Assembly (NCBI GenBank): GCA_021793595.1
Contig: JAJYSL010000019.1
Location: 1-38,330 of the forward strand
DNA: 38,330 nucleotides
Direction of reading: 5' to 3'
DNA from: Acidobacteriota bacterium
GTDB taxonomy: Bacteria > Acidobacteriota > Terriglobia > Terriglobales > Acidobacteriaceae
How positions within the stretch are numbered: the first letter of the stretch is position 1; every line of letters starts with the position of its first letter. This document shows, piece after piece, positions 8,583 to 18,300 of this stretch. Under the pieces are notes generated by a model. The model ran no database searches. It was not told where the DNA came from and saw nothing but the letters and a program-made list of their open reading frames with translations. Made by a program: the position numbers and the translations under genes.

Positions 8583-9695
8583 TCAGGTTCCGCGGACAGC
8601 CGGGGTAAGAATTTCCCATTTCGCGCTGGAGCGCGAGGCGTAGGCGGCAATCTGCGCTGCATAGGTTTCCGCGATATTCTTTCCAGCGTAAAAATCGCGG
8701 TACCAGTCGACCGTCGTCTGCAATGCGTCGGCAAGTTCGAGAACCGGCGTCCACGATAGTTCCTTCGCTGCTTTGGCGCAGTCGAGACGCAGCATCGGTA
8801 CCTCTTGTGGATGCTGGCCCGGTTGAATGTCCCACTTCGCCTCCGCGCCCCAGGCGGCGGCCAGCTTCTTGACAATCCACTCGACTGATCGAACCTCGCT
8901 GACTCCGGGCTCGAAGTTCCACGCTCCGGAATAGCGCGCAGGGTCTTCATAGAGCGCCTCGGCCAACAACAAATAACCGCGCAATGTTTCCAGCACAAAC
9001 TGCCACGGCCGCTTTGCCGTTGGGTTGCGAAGCACAACGGGCTTACCTGCCGCGAAGCTGCGAATCATATCGGGAACCAACCGGTCTTTTCCCCAATCGC
9101 CGCCACCCAGCATATTTCCAGCGCGCGCCGAAGCCATGCCCACCCGACGGCCAGCCGGGCCCTCCCCGCTGAAAAACGAATCGCGAAACGAATGAACGAC
9201 CAATTCCATGCAGGCTTTGCTGCTGCTGTACGGGTCGCTGCCGCCCAGACGATCCACCTCACGATAGGCCCAATCCCAATCCTGATTCTCGTAAACCTTA
9301 TCGGTCGTGACCACGATGACCGCGCGCACCGAATCGCACTTTCGCACGCCTTCCAACAGCGTCGCCGTCCCAATGATATTGGCCTGGTAGGTTCCGATGG
9401 GATCCTGCAGCGCCTTGCGCACAAAGGGCTGCGCCGCCATGTGAATCACAACCTCAGGCCTGCTTGCGACGAGCGCAGGATGCAGTTTATCGGCATCGCA
9501 AATATCTCCGCGAAAGCTTTGCATCGGAACCGCGTACTTGCCTTCCATCGACGAGCCGGGTGACGAAGTCGAGTAGCCGAACACTTCTGCCCCTAACGAC
9601 TGAAGCCACAGCGACAGCCAGACCCCTTTGAACCCACTATGCCCGGTGATGAAGACGCGTTTGCCGCGCCAGAATGTGTCAGCCAATGCAGCCAT
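8583..9695 (-). CDS. rfbG: CDP-glucose 4,6-dehydratase-like NAD-dependent sugar dehydratase
   Basis: Extended short-chain dehydrogenase of 370 residues. The Rossmann motif is TGHSGFKG (Gly18, Gly21, Gly24), and the WLSLWLQSLGAEVFGYS run after it is typical of CDP-glucose 4,6-dehydratases. VTTDKVYENQDWDWAYRE (about 129-146) carries the T-D-K active-site segment, and Tyr156 and Lys160 form the YxxxK pair in SDPYSSSKACME. The likely product is CDP-4-keto-6-deoxyglucose, the precursor of 3,6-dideoxyhexoses. No glucose-1-phosphate cytidylyltransferase (rfbF) or E1 dehydratase (rfbH) gene is in the window. A TTG start at 9713 is possible; I chose the ATG at 9693-9695 because GGAAAGG lies nine bases before it and the fold begins there. 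Confidence 0.83.
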   Translation of the reverse strand: MAALADTFWRGKRVFITGHSGFKGVWLSLWLQSLGAEVFGYSTSSPGSSMEGKYAVPMQSFRGDICDADKLHPALVASRPEVVIHMAAQPFVRKALQDPIGTYQANIIGTATLLEGVRKCDSVRAVIVVTTDKVYENQDWDWAYREVDRLGGSDPYSSSKACMELVVHSFRDSFFSGEGPAGRRVGMASARAGNMLGGGDWGKDRLVPDMIRSFAAGKPVVLRNPTAKRPWQFVLETLRGYLLLAEALYEDPARYSGAWNFEPGVSEVRSVEWIVKKLAAAWGAEAKWDIQPGQHPQEVPMLRLDCAKAAKELSWTPVLELADALQTTVDWYRDFYAGKNIAETYAAQIAAYASRSSAKWEILTPAVRGT

Positions 9696-9907
9696 GCTCC
9701 CATACCTTTCCAATCGCGAGCCGGAACCGGCGTATCGTTCTGCAGTGTATTCCGTGGGGAACGTAACGGGCGACCGCGTGCGACGATTGCGTGGTACCGG
9801 AGTAACGCGCGGAATGCAGAAGGCTGTGCCGGAAGATTCATTTTACGATGACGACGATGCCGATGAGGCGTTGCGTTGCCAGGCGAGCTGGAATCGGGAG
9901 CGAGGCC

Positions 9908-10348
9908 TTATCCGTGATTGCAGGATTCAAGCGCGCGAATCACTTTGAGTGCGTTCGCCAGCGTGGTGGCTCCGACTTCGCCTTCGAATCTCTTTTGCAT
10001 CTTGTCGAATGCTGCAATCACTCGCAGCGCGCATTTCTTTCCCGTAGGCTTCAGCGTCAGGAGATACCCTCGCGCGTCGGCGGGATCGATCTTTCGTTGC
10101 AGCAAACCCTTGGCTTCCAGGGATGAGATGGCATGACTGATGTTGCCGCGCGTGGTGGCAAAGGTGGCAGCCAGGTGAGACGGCTTGATCGGCCGCGGAG
10201 ATTCAAAGAAGATGGCTGCCAGGACAAGGCCATCCATAAATCCCAGATCATCGGCAGCAAAGGCTTCGGCCGCAAGGGCATCGAAGCGCAGCGCCGCACG
10301 CTTGACCGTGAACATGGGACTCTCGCGAAGGAAAGCTTCAATGCGCAT
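9908..10348 (-). CDS. MarR family transcriptional regulator
   Basis: A 146-residue winged-helix regulator. The central part shows the MarR pattern: helix-turn-helix PSHLAATFATTRGNISHAISSLEAKGLL (about residues 57-84), then the wing IDPADARGYLLTLKPTGKK with the usual D-x-R, and a C-terminal dimerisation helix. An N-terminal helix FDALAAEAFAADDLGFMDGLVLAAI precedes the DNA-binding domain. Reading is open further upstream, but ATG 10346-10348 (or ATG 10313-10315, which would remove 11 residues) fits the family length. It is divergent from the TonB receptor gene across 156 bases, which contain an 11-bp palindrome, so control of itself and the receptor is plausible. The ligand is unknown. Confidence 0.85.
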   Translation of the reverse strand: MRIEAFLRESPMFTVKRAALRFDALAAEAFAADDLGFMDGLVLAAIFFESPRPIKPSHLAATFATTRGNISHAISSLEAKGLLQRKIDPADARGYLLTLKPTGKKCALRVIAAFDKMQKRFEGEVGATTLANALKVIRALESCNHG

Positions 10349-10372
10349 CGTAGCCTGAAGTAGTTTACAAGA

Positions 10373-10383
10373 TAAATTATTTA
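10373..10383. promoter_or_regulatory. Palindromic candidate operator between marR and the TonB receptor gene
   Basis: TAAAT-T-ATTTA is a perfect 11-bp dyad in an AT-rich island, 25 bases upstream of the MarR start and about 120 bases before the receptor start. CAAGA occurs on each side. Location and symmetry suit a MarR-type operator, but binding is inferred. Confidence 0.35.
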
Positions 10384-10504
10384 GGACAAGACAAAAGTAT
10401 CGTTGTGTTGCCCCAAAACTTGCTGAATGATGGTGCAGAGGTTCCAGCTTGATCGTTTCCATTTTCGGCTGTGCTGCATGCATTTCTAGTATGGGGTTGC
10501 AGGC

Positions 10505-12385
10505 TTGACCAGTACACGCTGGCTTGCGGCCCTTCTCCTGTGCGGCAGTACCCTTTGCGGGCTTTCCCAGCAAAGCTCGCTCCTCCCCGACGCTCCCTCG
10601 ACCAACGCGGCTTCTGCTCCGCCCCAGAAAGCGAAACTGGAAACAGTGCGCACCACGGTCACGGTTTTGGGCGCGCCCGATCCGATCTCGCTGGGCGAGT
10701 CTGCCCGCTCCGTGGTGGTGATGGATACGCAGGCGCACCCACTGGCCTACAACACGGTGGAAGATTATTTGCGCACCGACTCTTCAGTGCAGATCAATCA
10801 GCGTGGGGCTGGCGGGTATCCCGCGGACCTGTCGATTCGCGGAACATCGTTTGAGCAGACATTGGTGCTGTTGGATGGATTTCGCGTGAACGATCCGGAA
10901 ACGGCGCACAACAACCTCGATTTACCGGTGCCGCTCGACGCCATGACGAACATTGAAGTGCTGCATGGGGCCGGATCGACGCTGTATGGCGCGGATGCAT
11001 TGGGTGGTGTGGCGGATTTTCTAACCTCGCGTCCCGCCACTCGCTCGCTATGGGTGTCCGGCGGTGCGGGCAGCTTCGGAGAAAATCAGCAAACCTTTGT
11101 TGGCAATTATGCGCGCCGTAGCTGGGCGGAGCAGATCGCCGGGCATCGCGATTTCTCTTCCGGATTTATGTATGATCGCGACTTCCGCAACGAAAATGGC
11201 AGCACAGAAACCTGGGTGAAATCGCCCCTGGGAACCAGCGACGTTCTGCTGGCAGGCAGCGACACGCCTTTCGGTGCGAACAATTTCTATGGCAACTATC
11301 CTTCATGGGAGCGGACGAAAGGATGGTTTGCCTCGATCCGCCAGGGGCTGGGAGCGGTGACGGATGGCGGCTTCGCCTATCGGCGGCACACCGACAATTT
11401 CGTGCTGTTCCGCGATGACCCAGCCATCTACGCGAATAATCATATCGACGCCAGTTGGCAGGCATTGTTGCGTCGCAAGAAGGTGTGGAACGGGGCCAAT
11501 GGCCTTTACTATGGTCTCGACTTCGACGGCGATTCCATCCACAGCAACAATCTGGGCCAGCATGCCCGCAACTGGGGCTCGGGCTATGTCGATTTCGATG
11601 TGCGGTCGTGGCAGCGTGCCATGTTGTCTGTCGGTGCGCGGGAGGAAATCATCAGCGGCGGGTATGACGTCTTCAGTCCGGCGATTGCTGCGTCCTACTG
11701 GGTTCACCCGGACCTAAAGGCTCGCACATCCATTGGCTACGGATTTCGCCTGCCGACCTACACTGACCTCTATTACAGCGATCCCGCCACCGTCGGCAAT
11801 GCATACCTGAAGCCGGAGTCAGCATGGGACTATGAAGGCGGCTTTGACTGGTATCCGCGCCGTTCTCTCGCAGCCTCGGTCACAGGATTTTATTCACCGC
11901 AGAGCAACTTCATCGACTACGTTCGTACCTCGCCGACGGCCAAGTGGCATGCGACCAATCTGAATGGATTCTCGTTTGCAGGCACGGAAGCATCGCTGAA
12001 CTGGCAGGCGGGTCACGGCCAGCAGGTGAATCTTGCCTGGACCTGGCTGCAGGGTGCGCAGAGCGTGCTGAACGGCTTGCAGTCGGAATATCTCTTCAAT
12101 TATCCGGTCAACAATGCCATCTTCAACTGGTACTCCAACCTTGGGCGCTGGGCGATGGTGAACACACGCGTCGGCGTACAGCAGCGCTTTCACCAAACGG
12201 CATATCCGGTGTGGGATCTCTCTGTCGTACATGAACACGGACGGTTCCAGCCATTTCTGCAAATGACGAATCTGAGCAATACAGGCTACGACGAGATCCC
12301 CGGTGTTCCCATGCCCGGTCGCGCCTTCCTGGGCGGGATCAAGATCTGGGTGTTCGGCCCGCATTCGATCGTTCCACTTCGATAG
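10505..12385 (+). CDS. TonB-dependent outer-membrane receptor (BtuB-like)
   Basis: Outer-membrane transporter of 626 residues for a scarce ligand, energised by TonB. A signal peptide (RWLAALLLCGSTLCGLSQQ, residues 5-23) is followed by a TonB-box-like ETVRTTVTVLG segment around residue 50. The plug domain spans about 55-175, with DLSIRGTSFEQTLVLLDGFRVND and IEVLHGAGSTLYGADALGGVADF blocks. The remaining 450 residues are aromatic-rich beta-barrel with YGFRLPTYTDLYY and YEGGFDWYP repeats. Size and plug resemble cobalamin receptors, but no cobalamin riboswitch is visible upstream, so substrate is open. An in-frame stop lies just before, so the TTG at 10505 is the first usable start. The protein ends in a non-aromatic SIVPLR, unusual for a barrel. 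Confidence 0.88.
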   Translation: MTSTRWLAALLLCGSTLCGLSQQSSLLPDAPSTNAASAPPQKAKLETVRTTVTVLGAPDPISLGESARSVVVMDTQAHPLAYNTVEDYLRTDSSVQINQRGAGGYPADLSIRGTSFEQTLVLLDGFRVNDPETAHNNLDLPVPLDAMTNIEVLHGAGSTLYGADALGGVADFLTSRPATRSLWVSGGAGSFGENQQTFVGNYARRSWAEQIAGHRDFSSGFMYDRDFRNENGSTETWVKSPLGTSDVLLAGSDTPFGANNFYGNYPSWERTKGWFASIRQGLGAVTDGGFAYRRHTDNFVLFRDDPAIYANNHIDASWQALLRRKKVWNGANGLYYGLDFDGDSIHSNNLGQHARNWGSGYVDFDVRSWQRAMLSVGAREEIISGGYDVFSPAIAASYWVHPDLKARTSIGYGFRLPTYTDLYYSDPATVGNAYLKPESAWDYEGGFDWYPRRSLAASVTGFYSPQSNFIDYVRTSPTAKWHATNLNGFSFAGTEASLNWQAGHGQQVNLAWTWLQGAQSVLNGLQSEYLFNYPVNNAIFNWYSNLGRWAMVNTRVGVQQRFHQTAYPVWDLSVVHEHGRFQPFLQMTNLSNTGYDEIPGVPMPGRAFLGGIKIWVFGPHSIVPLR

Positions 12386-12489
12386 AGCATTCCGTAATCG
12401 GAGCGAAAATGTTTCATTCAACTCGCATAGAAGGCGTTGCAACAATAGAATCGAACCTGTATCCAAACCGATCCTGGCACGCGCCACAA

Positions 12490-13635
12490 ATGAAAACTAT
12501 TGACCTGATTCCCGTGAAACCTTTGACTCGTCGTAACTTTCTTGCCGGCGCTTCTGCCGTTGCCTTGTCCTCTGTTCCCGCGATAGCGTCGTTCAAACTC
12601 CCTGGCACGATACGAGTCGGATTGCTCGGCCTCGATGGCCACATTGGCGACATCCTCGACGCTCGCCGCGTTTTCCCCAACTTCCAAGTCCAGGCGATTT
12701 CGGACACGAATGTCCAACGGTTGAAAGAAGTGGGGGACCGCATCGGGGTTCCCGTCGAGCACCGCTATACCAATCATCAAATGCTGCTCGACCGGGAGAA
12801 GTTGGAGGTGGCGGCCATCTGCGGCACGGACGGCGAGCGAGCCGGACTGGTGATGGAGTGTATTGCGAGAGGGCTGCACATTATCGCGGAAAAACCGCTG
12901 GGCATGAATTGGGCCCAGGTGCAAAAGATACGAACGGCGCTCGCAGCCGGCAAAGTGCACCTCACCATGCTTCTGACGATGCGTTTTCTTGGGACATTCA
13001 TGGCAATGCGGCAGATGGTGGAATCGGGTCAGATCGGTGAAGTTGCCCAGGTGGACGGACAGAAATCCTACGTGCTCGGCGAGCGGCCGGACTGGATGCT
13101 GCACAATGCTACCTTCAGCGGCATCATTCCCTATATCGGCATTCACCTGGTCGATCTGATGCGCTTTACGTCGAAGCGAGAACCCATTCAGGTGTCCGCG
13201 TTGCAGGCGCACATTGGGCAGCCGAACATGCTCGATTTCAACGATACCGCGGCCACCATGTTTTGCCTGGACAACAAGGCGCCGGCCCAACTGCATCTGG
13301 ATTATCTCCGTCCCCAGACCTTTGGAACGCATGGCGACGATCGTCTGCGCCTGGCAGGTACGGAGGGCATTCTCGAGTACCGCGAAGGTCTAGGTCTCGT
13401 CTATGGAAGTAAAAAGCAATCCCAGAAGTTGCTGAATTCTCTTCCGCCCGATCAGTCCCTGGTCGCGAACTTCCTTGCGAGCATCTATGGGGTACAAATT
13501 CTGCTCCACCCGGTCGAGTTGACACTCGAGGATATTTTTCGAGCCAATCAAATTGTCTTTGCTGCGCGAGATGCCGCCGAAAGCGATCGCATTGTCCCGA
13601 TACAATATGGCCGATCCACTGGAGATCGGCGATAG
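12490..13635 (+). CDS. Gfo/Idh/MocA family oxidoreductase with Tat signal
   Basis: A 381-residue NAD(P)-dependent oxidoreductase acting on a sugar or cyclitol. It begins with a twin-arginine signal, LTRRNFLAGASAVALSS (about residues 13-29), so it is probably exported folded with its cofactor. The Rossmann domain starts at IRVGLLGLDGHIGDIL; AEKPLGMNW (about residue 135) is the family's E-K-P motif; the C-terminal domain has the GIHLVDLMRF histidine segment around residue 220. The frame extends to 12409, but ATG 12490 places the Tat motif correctly. The substrate is unknown. It stands 104 bases after the TonB receptor and 165 bases before gmd on the same strand. An exported sugar oxidoreductase beside a receptor gene suggests breakdown of an imported or surface sugar. 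Confidence 0.85.
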   Translation: MKTIDLIPVKPLTRRNFLAGASAVALSSVPAIASFKLPGTIRVGLLGLDGHIGDILDARRVFPNFQVQAISDTNVQRLKEVGDRIGVPVEHRYTNHQMLLDREKLEVAAICGTDGERAGLVMECIARGLHIIAEKPLGMNWAQVQKIRTALAAGKVHLTMLLTMRFLGTFMAMRQMVESGQIGEVAQVDGQKSYVLGERPDWMLHNATFSGIIPYIGIHLVDLMRFTSKREPIQVSALQAHIGQPNMLDFNDTAATMFCLDNKAPAQLHLDYLRPQTFGTHGDDRLRLAGTEGILEYREGLGLVYGSKKQSQKLLNSLPPDQSLVANFLASIYGVQILLHPVELTLEDIFRANQIVFAARDAAESDRIVPIQYGRSTGDRR

Positions 13636-13800
13636 ATCCGATGGCAACCATGTCCGCGGCATCGTGACCGTCAGGCTTGTGTGCGACTCGGGGATTTTTT
13701 GAAGAGAACGGATTGCGTAAGACCCGGCTGGATTGCGGCTTGCGCAAGCAGTTGCATCACGCAATAGAGTTCGGATGGAAATCAATTCTCGGGTGGTGCC

Positions 13801-14886
13801 TTGAAGAAGACAGCTTTGATCTCTGGAATTACCGGGCAGGACGGATCGTATCTTGCCGAATTTTTGTTGCGCAAGGATTATGAAGTTCACGGCATCAAGC
13901 GGCGGACTTCGCTATTCAATACGGATCGCATCGACCACTTGTATGAAGACCCGCACGTCCATGATCGCAATTTCATCCTGCATTATGGCGACCTGACGGA
14001 TTCTTCCAGCCTCGTCCATATTGTGCAGAAGGTGCAGCCGGATGAGGTCTACAACCTGGGCGCGCAGAGCCACGTTGCGGTCTCCTTCGAGCAGCCGGAA
14101 TACACGGCCGATGTCGACGCCATGGGAACGCTGCGCCTGCTGGAAGCGATTCGCATCCTCGGCTTGGAAAAGAAAACCCGCTTCTACCAGGCATCCACGT
14201 CAGAGCTGTATGGCCTGGTGCAGCAGGTTCCGCAGACGGAGCGGACGCCGTTTTATCCGCGCTCCCCGTATGCGGTGGCCAAGCTCTATGCCTATTGGAT
14301 TACCGTCAACTATCGCGAATCGTACGGCATGTATGCCTGCAACGGAATTCTCTTCAATCACGAATCGCCCACCCGCGGAGAGACATTTGTTACGCGAAAG
14401 ATTACGCGCGCGCTGGCTCGCATTAAGCTTGGCCTGCAAGATTGCCTTTATCTCGGCAACATGAATGCCCTGCGCGATTGGGGCCATGCGCGCGACTACG
14501 TTGAGATGCAGTGGCTGATGCTACAGCAGGAAAAGCCGGAAGATTTTGTGATCGCCACCGGTCAGCAACACAGCGTGCGGGAATTTGTGTCGATTGCCGC
14601 CGAGGACCTGGGGATGAAGCTTACGTGGACAGGCAGCGGCAAAGATGAAAAGGCCGTGGGTGAAAATGGACAGGTGATTGTCGCGGTCGATCCGCGCTAT
14701 TTTCGTCCGGCAGAAGTCGAAACTCTTTTAGGCGATGCGACCCACGCCAGAACGCGTCTCGGATGGGAACCGCGCATCGGCTTTGAGGAGTTGGTCCGAG
14801 AAATGGTGCAGGCCGATCTTGAAGAAGCCAAGCGGGACGCCTTGGTGCGCAAGCATGGATTCCGCTCTTTCGAGCGCAAGGAGTAG
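13801..14886 (+). CDS. gmd: GDP-mannose 4,6-dehydratase
   Basis: Converts GDP-mannose to GDP-4-keto-6-deoxymannose using bound NADP, the first step to GDP-fucose, GDP-rhamnose or GDP-perosamine. The 361 residues match the family closely: [15 protein letters not shown] at 9-23, [15 protein letters not shown] at 34-48, catalytic Thr133 and Glu135 in STSELYG, Tyr157 and Lys161 in [12 protein letters not shown], and the [16 protein letters not shown] block. Start is TTG at 13801 with GGGTGG about six to eleven bases before it; [15 protein letters not shown] is the expected N-terminus, so the non-ATG start is credible. No reductase or aminotransferase to finish the sugar is in the window; the GDP-mannose supply genes lie about 9 kb upstream on the same strand. 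Confidence 0.96.
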   Translation: MKKTALISGITGQDGSYLAEFLLRKDYEVHGIKRRTSLFNTDRIDHLYEDPHVHDRNFILHYGDLTDSSSLVHIVQKVQPDEVYNLGAQSHVAVSFEQPEYTADVDAMGTLRLLEAIRILGLEKKTRFYQASTSELYGLVQQVPQTERTPFYPRSPYAVAKLYAYWITVNYRESYGMYACNGILFNHESPTRGETFVTRKITRALARIKLGLQDCLYLGNMNALRDWGHARDYVEMQWLMLQQEKPEDFVIATGQQHSVREFVSIAAEDLGMKLTWTGSGKDEKAVGENGQVIVAVDPRYFRPAEVETLLGDATHARTRLGWEPRIGFEELVREMVQADLEEAKRDALVRKHGFRSFERKE

Positions 14887-15043
14887 GGGTCGGCGAGCGT
14901 TGCACCCGCAGGTCGTTTGCCGGTAGACTCGGGATGGCTGCAGGCGATCGACGCAGGGCCTGTCCCGAGCATGGGCTCCGATGGCTCCTCGTTCGGAATT
15001 GCATCGCAATCCTGCGGACCAGATGGACTGTCCAACCAAAGAT

Positions 15044-15128
15044 GCGAAAGTGGCGGAATTGGCAGACGCACCAGACTTAGGATCTGGCGGGTAAAACCGT
15101 GGGGGTTCAAGTCCCCCCTTTCGCACCA
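15044..15128 (+). tRNA. tRNA-Leu (anticodon UAG)
   Basis: An 85-base tRNA including the encoded CCA end. The acceptor GCGAAAG (15044-15050) pairs with CTTTCGC (15118-15124), followed by discriminator A and CCA (15126-15128). The anticodon stem CCAGA/TCTGG encloses loop CTTAGGA, giving anticodon UAG at 15078-15080, which reads CUA and other CUN leucine codons. The T-arm GGGGG-TTCAAGT-CCCCC is complete. A short variable arm (GGGTAAAACC) with the leucine type of D-arm (TGGCGGAATTGGCAGACGCA) agrees with a class II tRNA-Leu. Confidence 0.97.
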
Positions 15129-15136
15129 ACTATTTA

Positions 15137-15163
15137 GGGTCGATCAAAGAACCGACCTTTTTT
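15137..15163 (+). terminator. Rho-independent terminator of the tRNA-Leu gene
   Basis: GGTCG (15138-15142) pairs with CGACC (15153-15157) across a ten-base loop, followed immediately by six Ts (15158-15163). It begins nine bases after the tRNA 3' end. Confidence 0.7.
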
Positions 15164-15324
15164 GGCTTCGCCTAATTTCTGCATACGCAGACAGAAGGCG
15201 CGTTTCAGCAGCAGTCGAAGAACAAGAGTGCAAAGACGCTCTGAGCAGGTTCCGTGCAAGTGATAATCAGCAACCGCGAAGCAACAGCGGAAATTAGAAG
15301 CGTATTCCGCAATTTCTTCTCGTG

Positions 15325-18300
15325 ATGGGGCGCTCTGGAAATCGACTCAAGAGCGGCTTCCTCTTCAGAGAGCGATGGTGCATTAGGGCGATCGTTTTGG
15401 CAGTAGGCTGGGTAGTGGGATTTCTAGCCGGGATGCCAGTCGGAGCGCAGCGGACGTCGGCACCCTCGGCGGTTTTGACCGGAGTAGTTGACACCACGAC
15501 TGGCGCACCTGTGGCTGGCGCGATGGTGAATGTCGTCGCCGCAGGAGCCTGGCAAAAACGGCAAACCAAGGTTACCCGAGCCGATGGCCGTTTCACCCTT
15601 GAGGCGGTAATCCCGGGGCGATACAACGTCACGGTACAACTGCCTGGCCGGCCGCCAACAGCGCCGTCTGCAGTGAACCTCAGCGGAGCCGCAGTCGTGC
15701 TCACGGTTTCCGACCAAAACACACTTGTAGTGACAATCGAGTCAGACGCTCCCTCGCCGGTGGGCCCGAATGCCAACCCAAGCGCAATCGCGGACGCGAC
15801 AGGCGCGACAGGCGGCGAAAAGCTTTCGAGCCAGTCGGTCAGCGAGCTACCCCTGAATGGACGCGACTTCAGCACCCTGCTACTGCTGGCCGCCGGAACC
15901 ATGGCCGATGTGAACGGCGCGACCAACTTCACTCAGCAATTCGCTATCAACGGGCAGCGGGGAGTGGAGGCGGTGTTCGCGATGGATGGCGCAGACATCA
16001 GTGATCCGGAGATGGGAGGAAGCACGTTTACCAACTTTAACGTAGACGCGATCCAGGAATTGCAATCGAGTTCGGGATGGATGCCGGCGGAGATTGGGCG
16101 GGGCGCAGCAGGTTTCACCAACATCATCACTCGTTCCGGCAGCAGCGGCTTTCACGGCTCGTTTTTTGAATTCCTGCGCAACTCGGCGCTTGACGCCCGG
16201 AATTACTTCGACCATCCTTCCATCGCGGAACCGGGGCGAATTCCGCCCTTTCGCAGGAATGAGTTCGGATTCACGAATGGTGGGCCGGTATTGCTGCCAC
16301 ATCTCTATGACGGTCGCGGCCGAACCTTCTACTTCGGCGAGTACCAGGGCTTCCGGCAGCTGCTGGGGACAACCCAGGTGCTGGCAGTGCCGACACCCGC
16401 TGAGCGTGCGGGACAGGACACGATCACCTACCCCGATGGCAGTAGCGATACGCTCCAGGTCCCGGTGAATCCGCAGATTGCCGCAGTGATTGCGCGCTAT
16501 CCTCTGCCAAATAGTCCGACCGGCGCCTATGGAGATCGCACTTACGCAGCTCCGTCCAATGTTGACACCAATGCCGATCAATTCTCCATTCGCCTCGACC
16601 AGAAGCTGGGCGAGAAGGGCCAGTTTCTGAGCAGGTTTACCTATGACAATCTGATGGGACCGACGACCAATCCGGATCAGACGTTGCTCGACCCGAGTTT
16701 TGGCGTGCAGTATGTCGATCGCCAGCGCAATGTGGTGTTTACCTATACCCGTACAGTGTCGCCGCAGTATTTGTGGTCGGCGTCCTTGAGCATTATCCGG
16801 ACAACGCCGTCCTTTCCCACGCCGAACCATACCCAGCCGGCGCTGAAGTTCACCGATGGCCTGTTCGAGGCCTTTAATGGAGCGGCTGGCACGGTGATGT
16901 CATCTTTCGGGAACTTGTTCCAGGGCCAACTGAACTTCACCTGGGCCTCGTCGCAGCACGCCGTGAAGTGGGGCGTGGAGGCACGGCTTAACCGCGACAC
17001 TACCTATTTCGGAACCAGCCCAAACGGGGAATACGACTTTGGCGGCGGTACAGTGTATTCGCCAGTTTTCGTCCCCTCCGCCAGCGGGCAGCATGACGTG
17101 CAGCCAGGAGATCCTCTGCCGGATACGCTGAGCAGTCTCCTGGTCGGCTATCCCTACGGCTATACCATCTCCGTGGCTCCGCCCTATTTTTCAAATGGGC
17201 CACACATCGGGCCGGCCGCTATCAACCGTAACGACGTGAACGCATATCTGCAGGATACCTGGAAAATCAACGAGGACTGGGCTCTGGACTATGGGCTTCG
17301 CTATGAGGTGTACACGCCCATCACGGAGCGGGCCCACCGCACCTCCAGCTTTCTCAATCCGTATCCGCCAGCGGGAGTAGCACAGGAATTTCTAATCAAC
17401 CCGCAGCCGGCATACCAGAGCGGCTGGAACGGCTGGGGGCCGCGCGTCCAGATTGACTGGAATGCGCCGGGCCAGGTTCGAGTACACGCGGGTGGCGCAA
17501 TCACGGTAATTCCACCGAACATCTGGCAGGATAATTTCCTGACTGGCTCGACGCCGTTCAGCGACTTTCCGCGTGTCAATGCTTCTAAGAGCGGAGAGAT
17601 TGCCTACGGATTTCAGATCACCCCGGATGAGTTGCCATTAACGTATACACCGCAGGGCCAGAACGTGTTTGCACACGGCACAAAGGATGTGCCAGCTAAC
17701 ACGGTGATGGATGTGGACCGCTTTCAGCAGAATCTGGCCGCGTTGGCGCCCGGACACCAGCTTTCTTTGCTTAGCCTGAACGCGGTCGATCGGCGCTTCG
17801 GAGATGGATTTCTGCAATCCTGGACGCTGGGAGTGGAGCGCGCGTTTACTGGGCTCACGGTGGATGCGGCCTATGTGGGCACAGAGTCATTCCGCCTGCC
17901 GCGCATATCGTATCCGAATGCTTACCCAGGAGCGGGAGCCGGCTTTGCGCCATACACGGATTTCAACAGCAGCGGCACAGTAACGGGCGGCTTCGGCTTT
18001 GAGTCCGTGATTACAGATACAGCACATTCGTCGTATAACGCGCTCCAGACGTCGCTGGCTGGGCAGGTTGGATATGGTGGGCCGGCGTTGCAGGCTGGGT
18101 ATACATGGAGCAAGTCGATTGACGATGTCAGCGGCATTCTGGCCGGCACTGGCTCGGCCGGCGCTGTGGTTCTCTTCAGTCCGCAGAATCCATTCGACAC
18201 GCATGCGGAGAAAGGTCCATCGAATTTCGACGTAACACACGCCTTTACCGTGAGTGCGGCGCAGGCCTTACCGCTCGAGCGTCTGGCAATTTTCCCTTCG

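Noticed and set aside
8534..9037. Upstream extension of the family 2 glycosyltransferase frame
   Set aside because: It overlaps the dehydratase coding region, and the extra residues are Arg/Pro-rich out-of-frame translation. The family N-terminus starts at 8533.
10349..10504. Cobalamin riboswitch upstream of the BtuB-like gene
   Set aside because: No B12-box-like element or fitting stem was found in the 156 bases.
10349..10738. Upstream extension of the MarR frame
   Set aside because: It overlaps the TonB receptor start on the other strand and adds 130 residues not found in MarR proteins.
14917..15297. Open frame of 126 codons on the + strand across the tRNA
   Set aside because: It runs straight through the tRNA-Leu gene and terminator, and its product resembles no family. 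The RNA gene explains the sequence.
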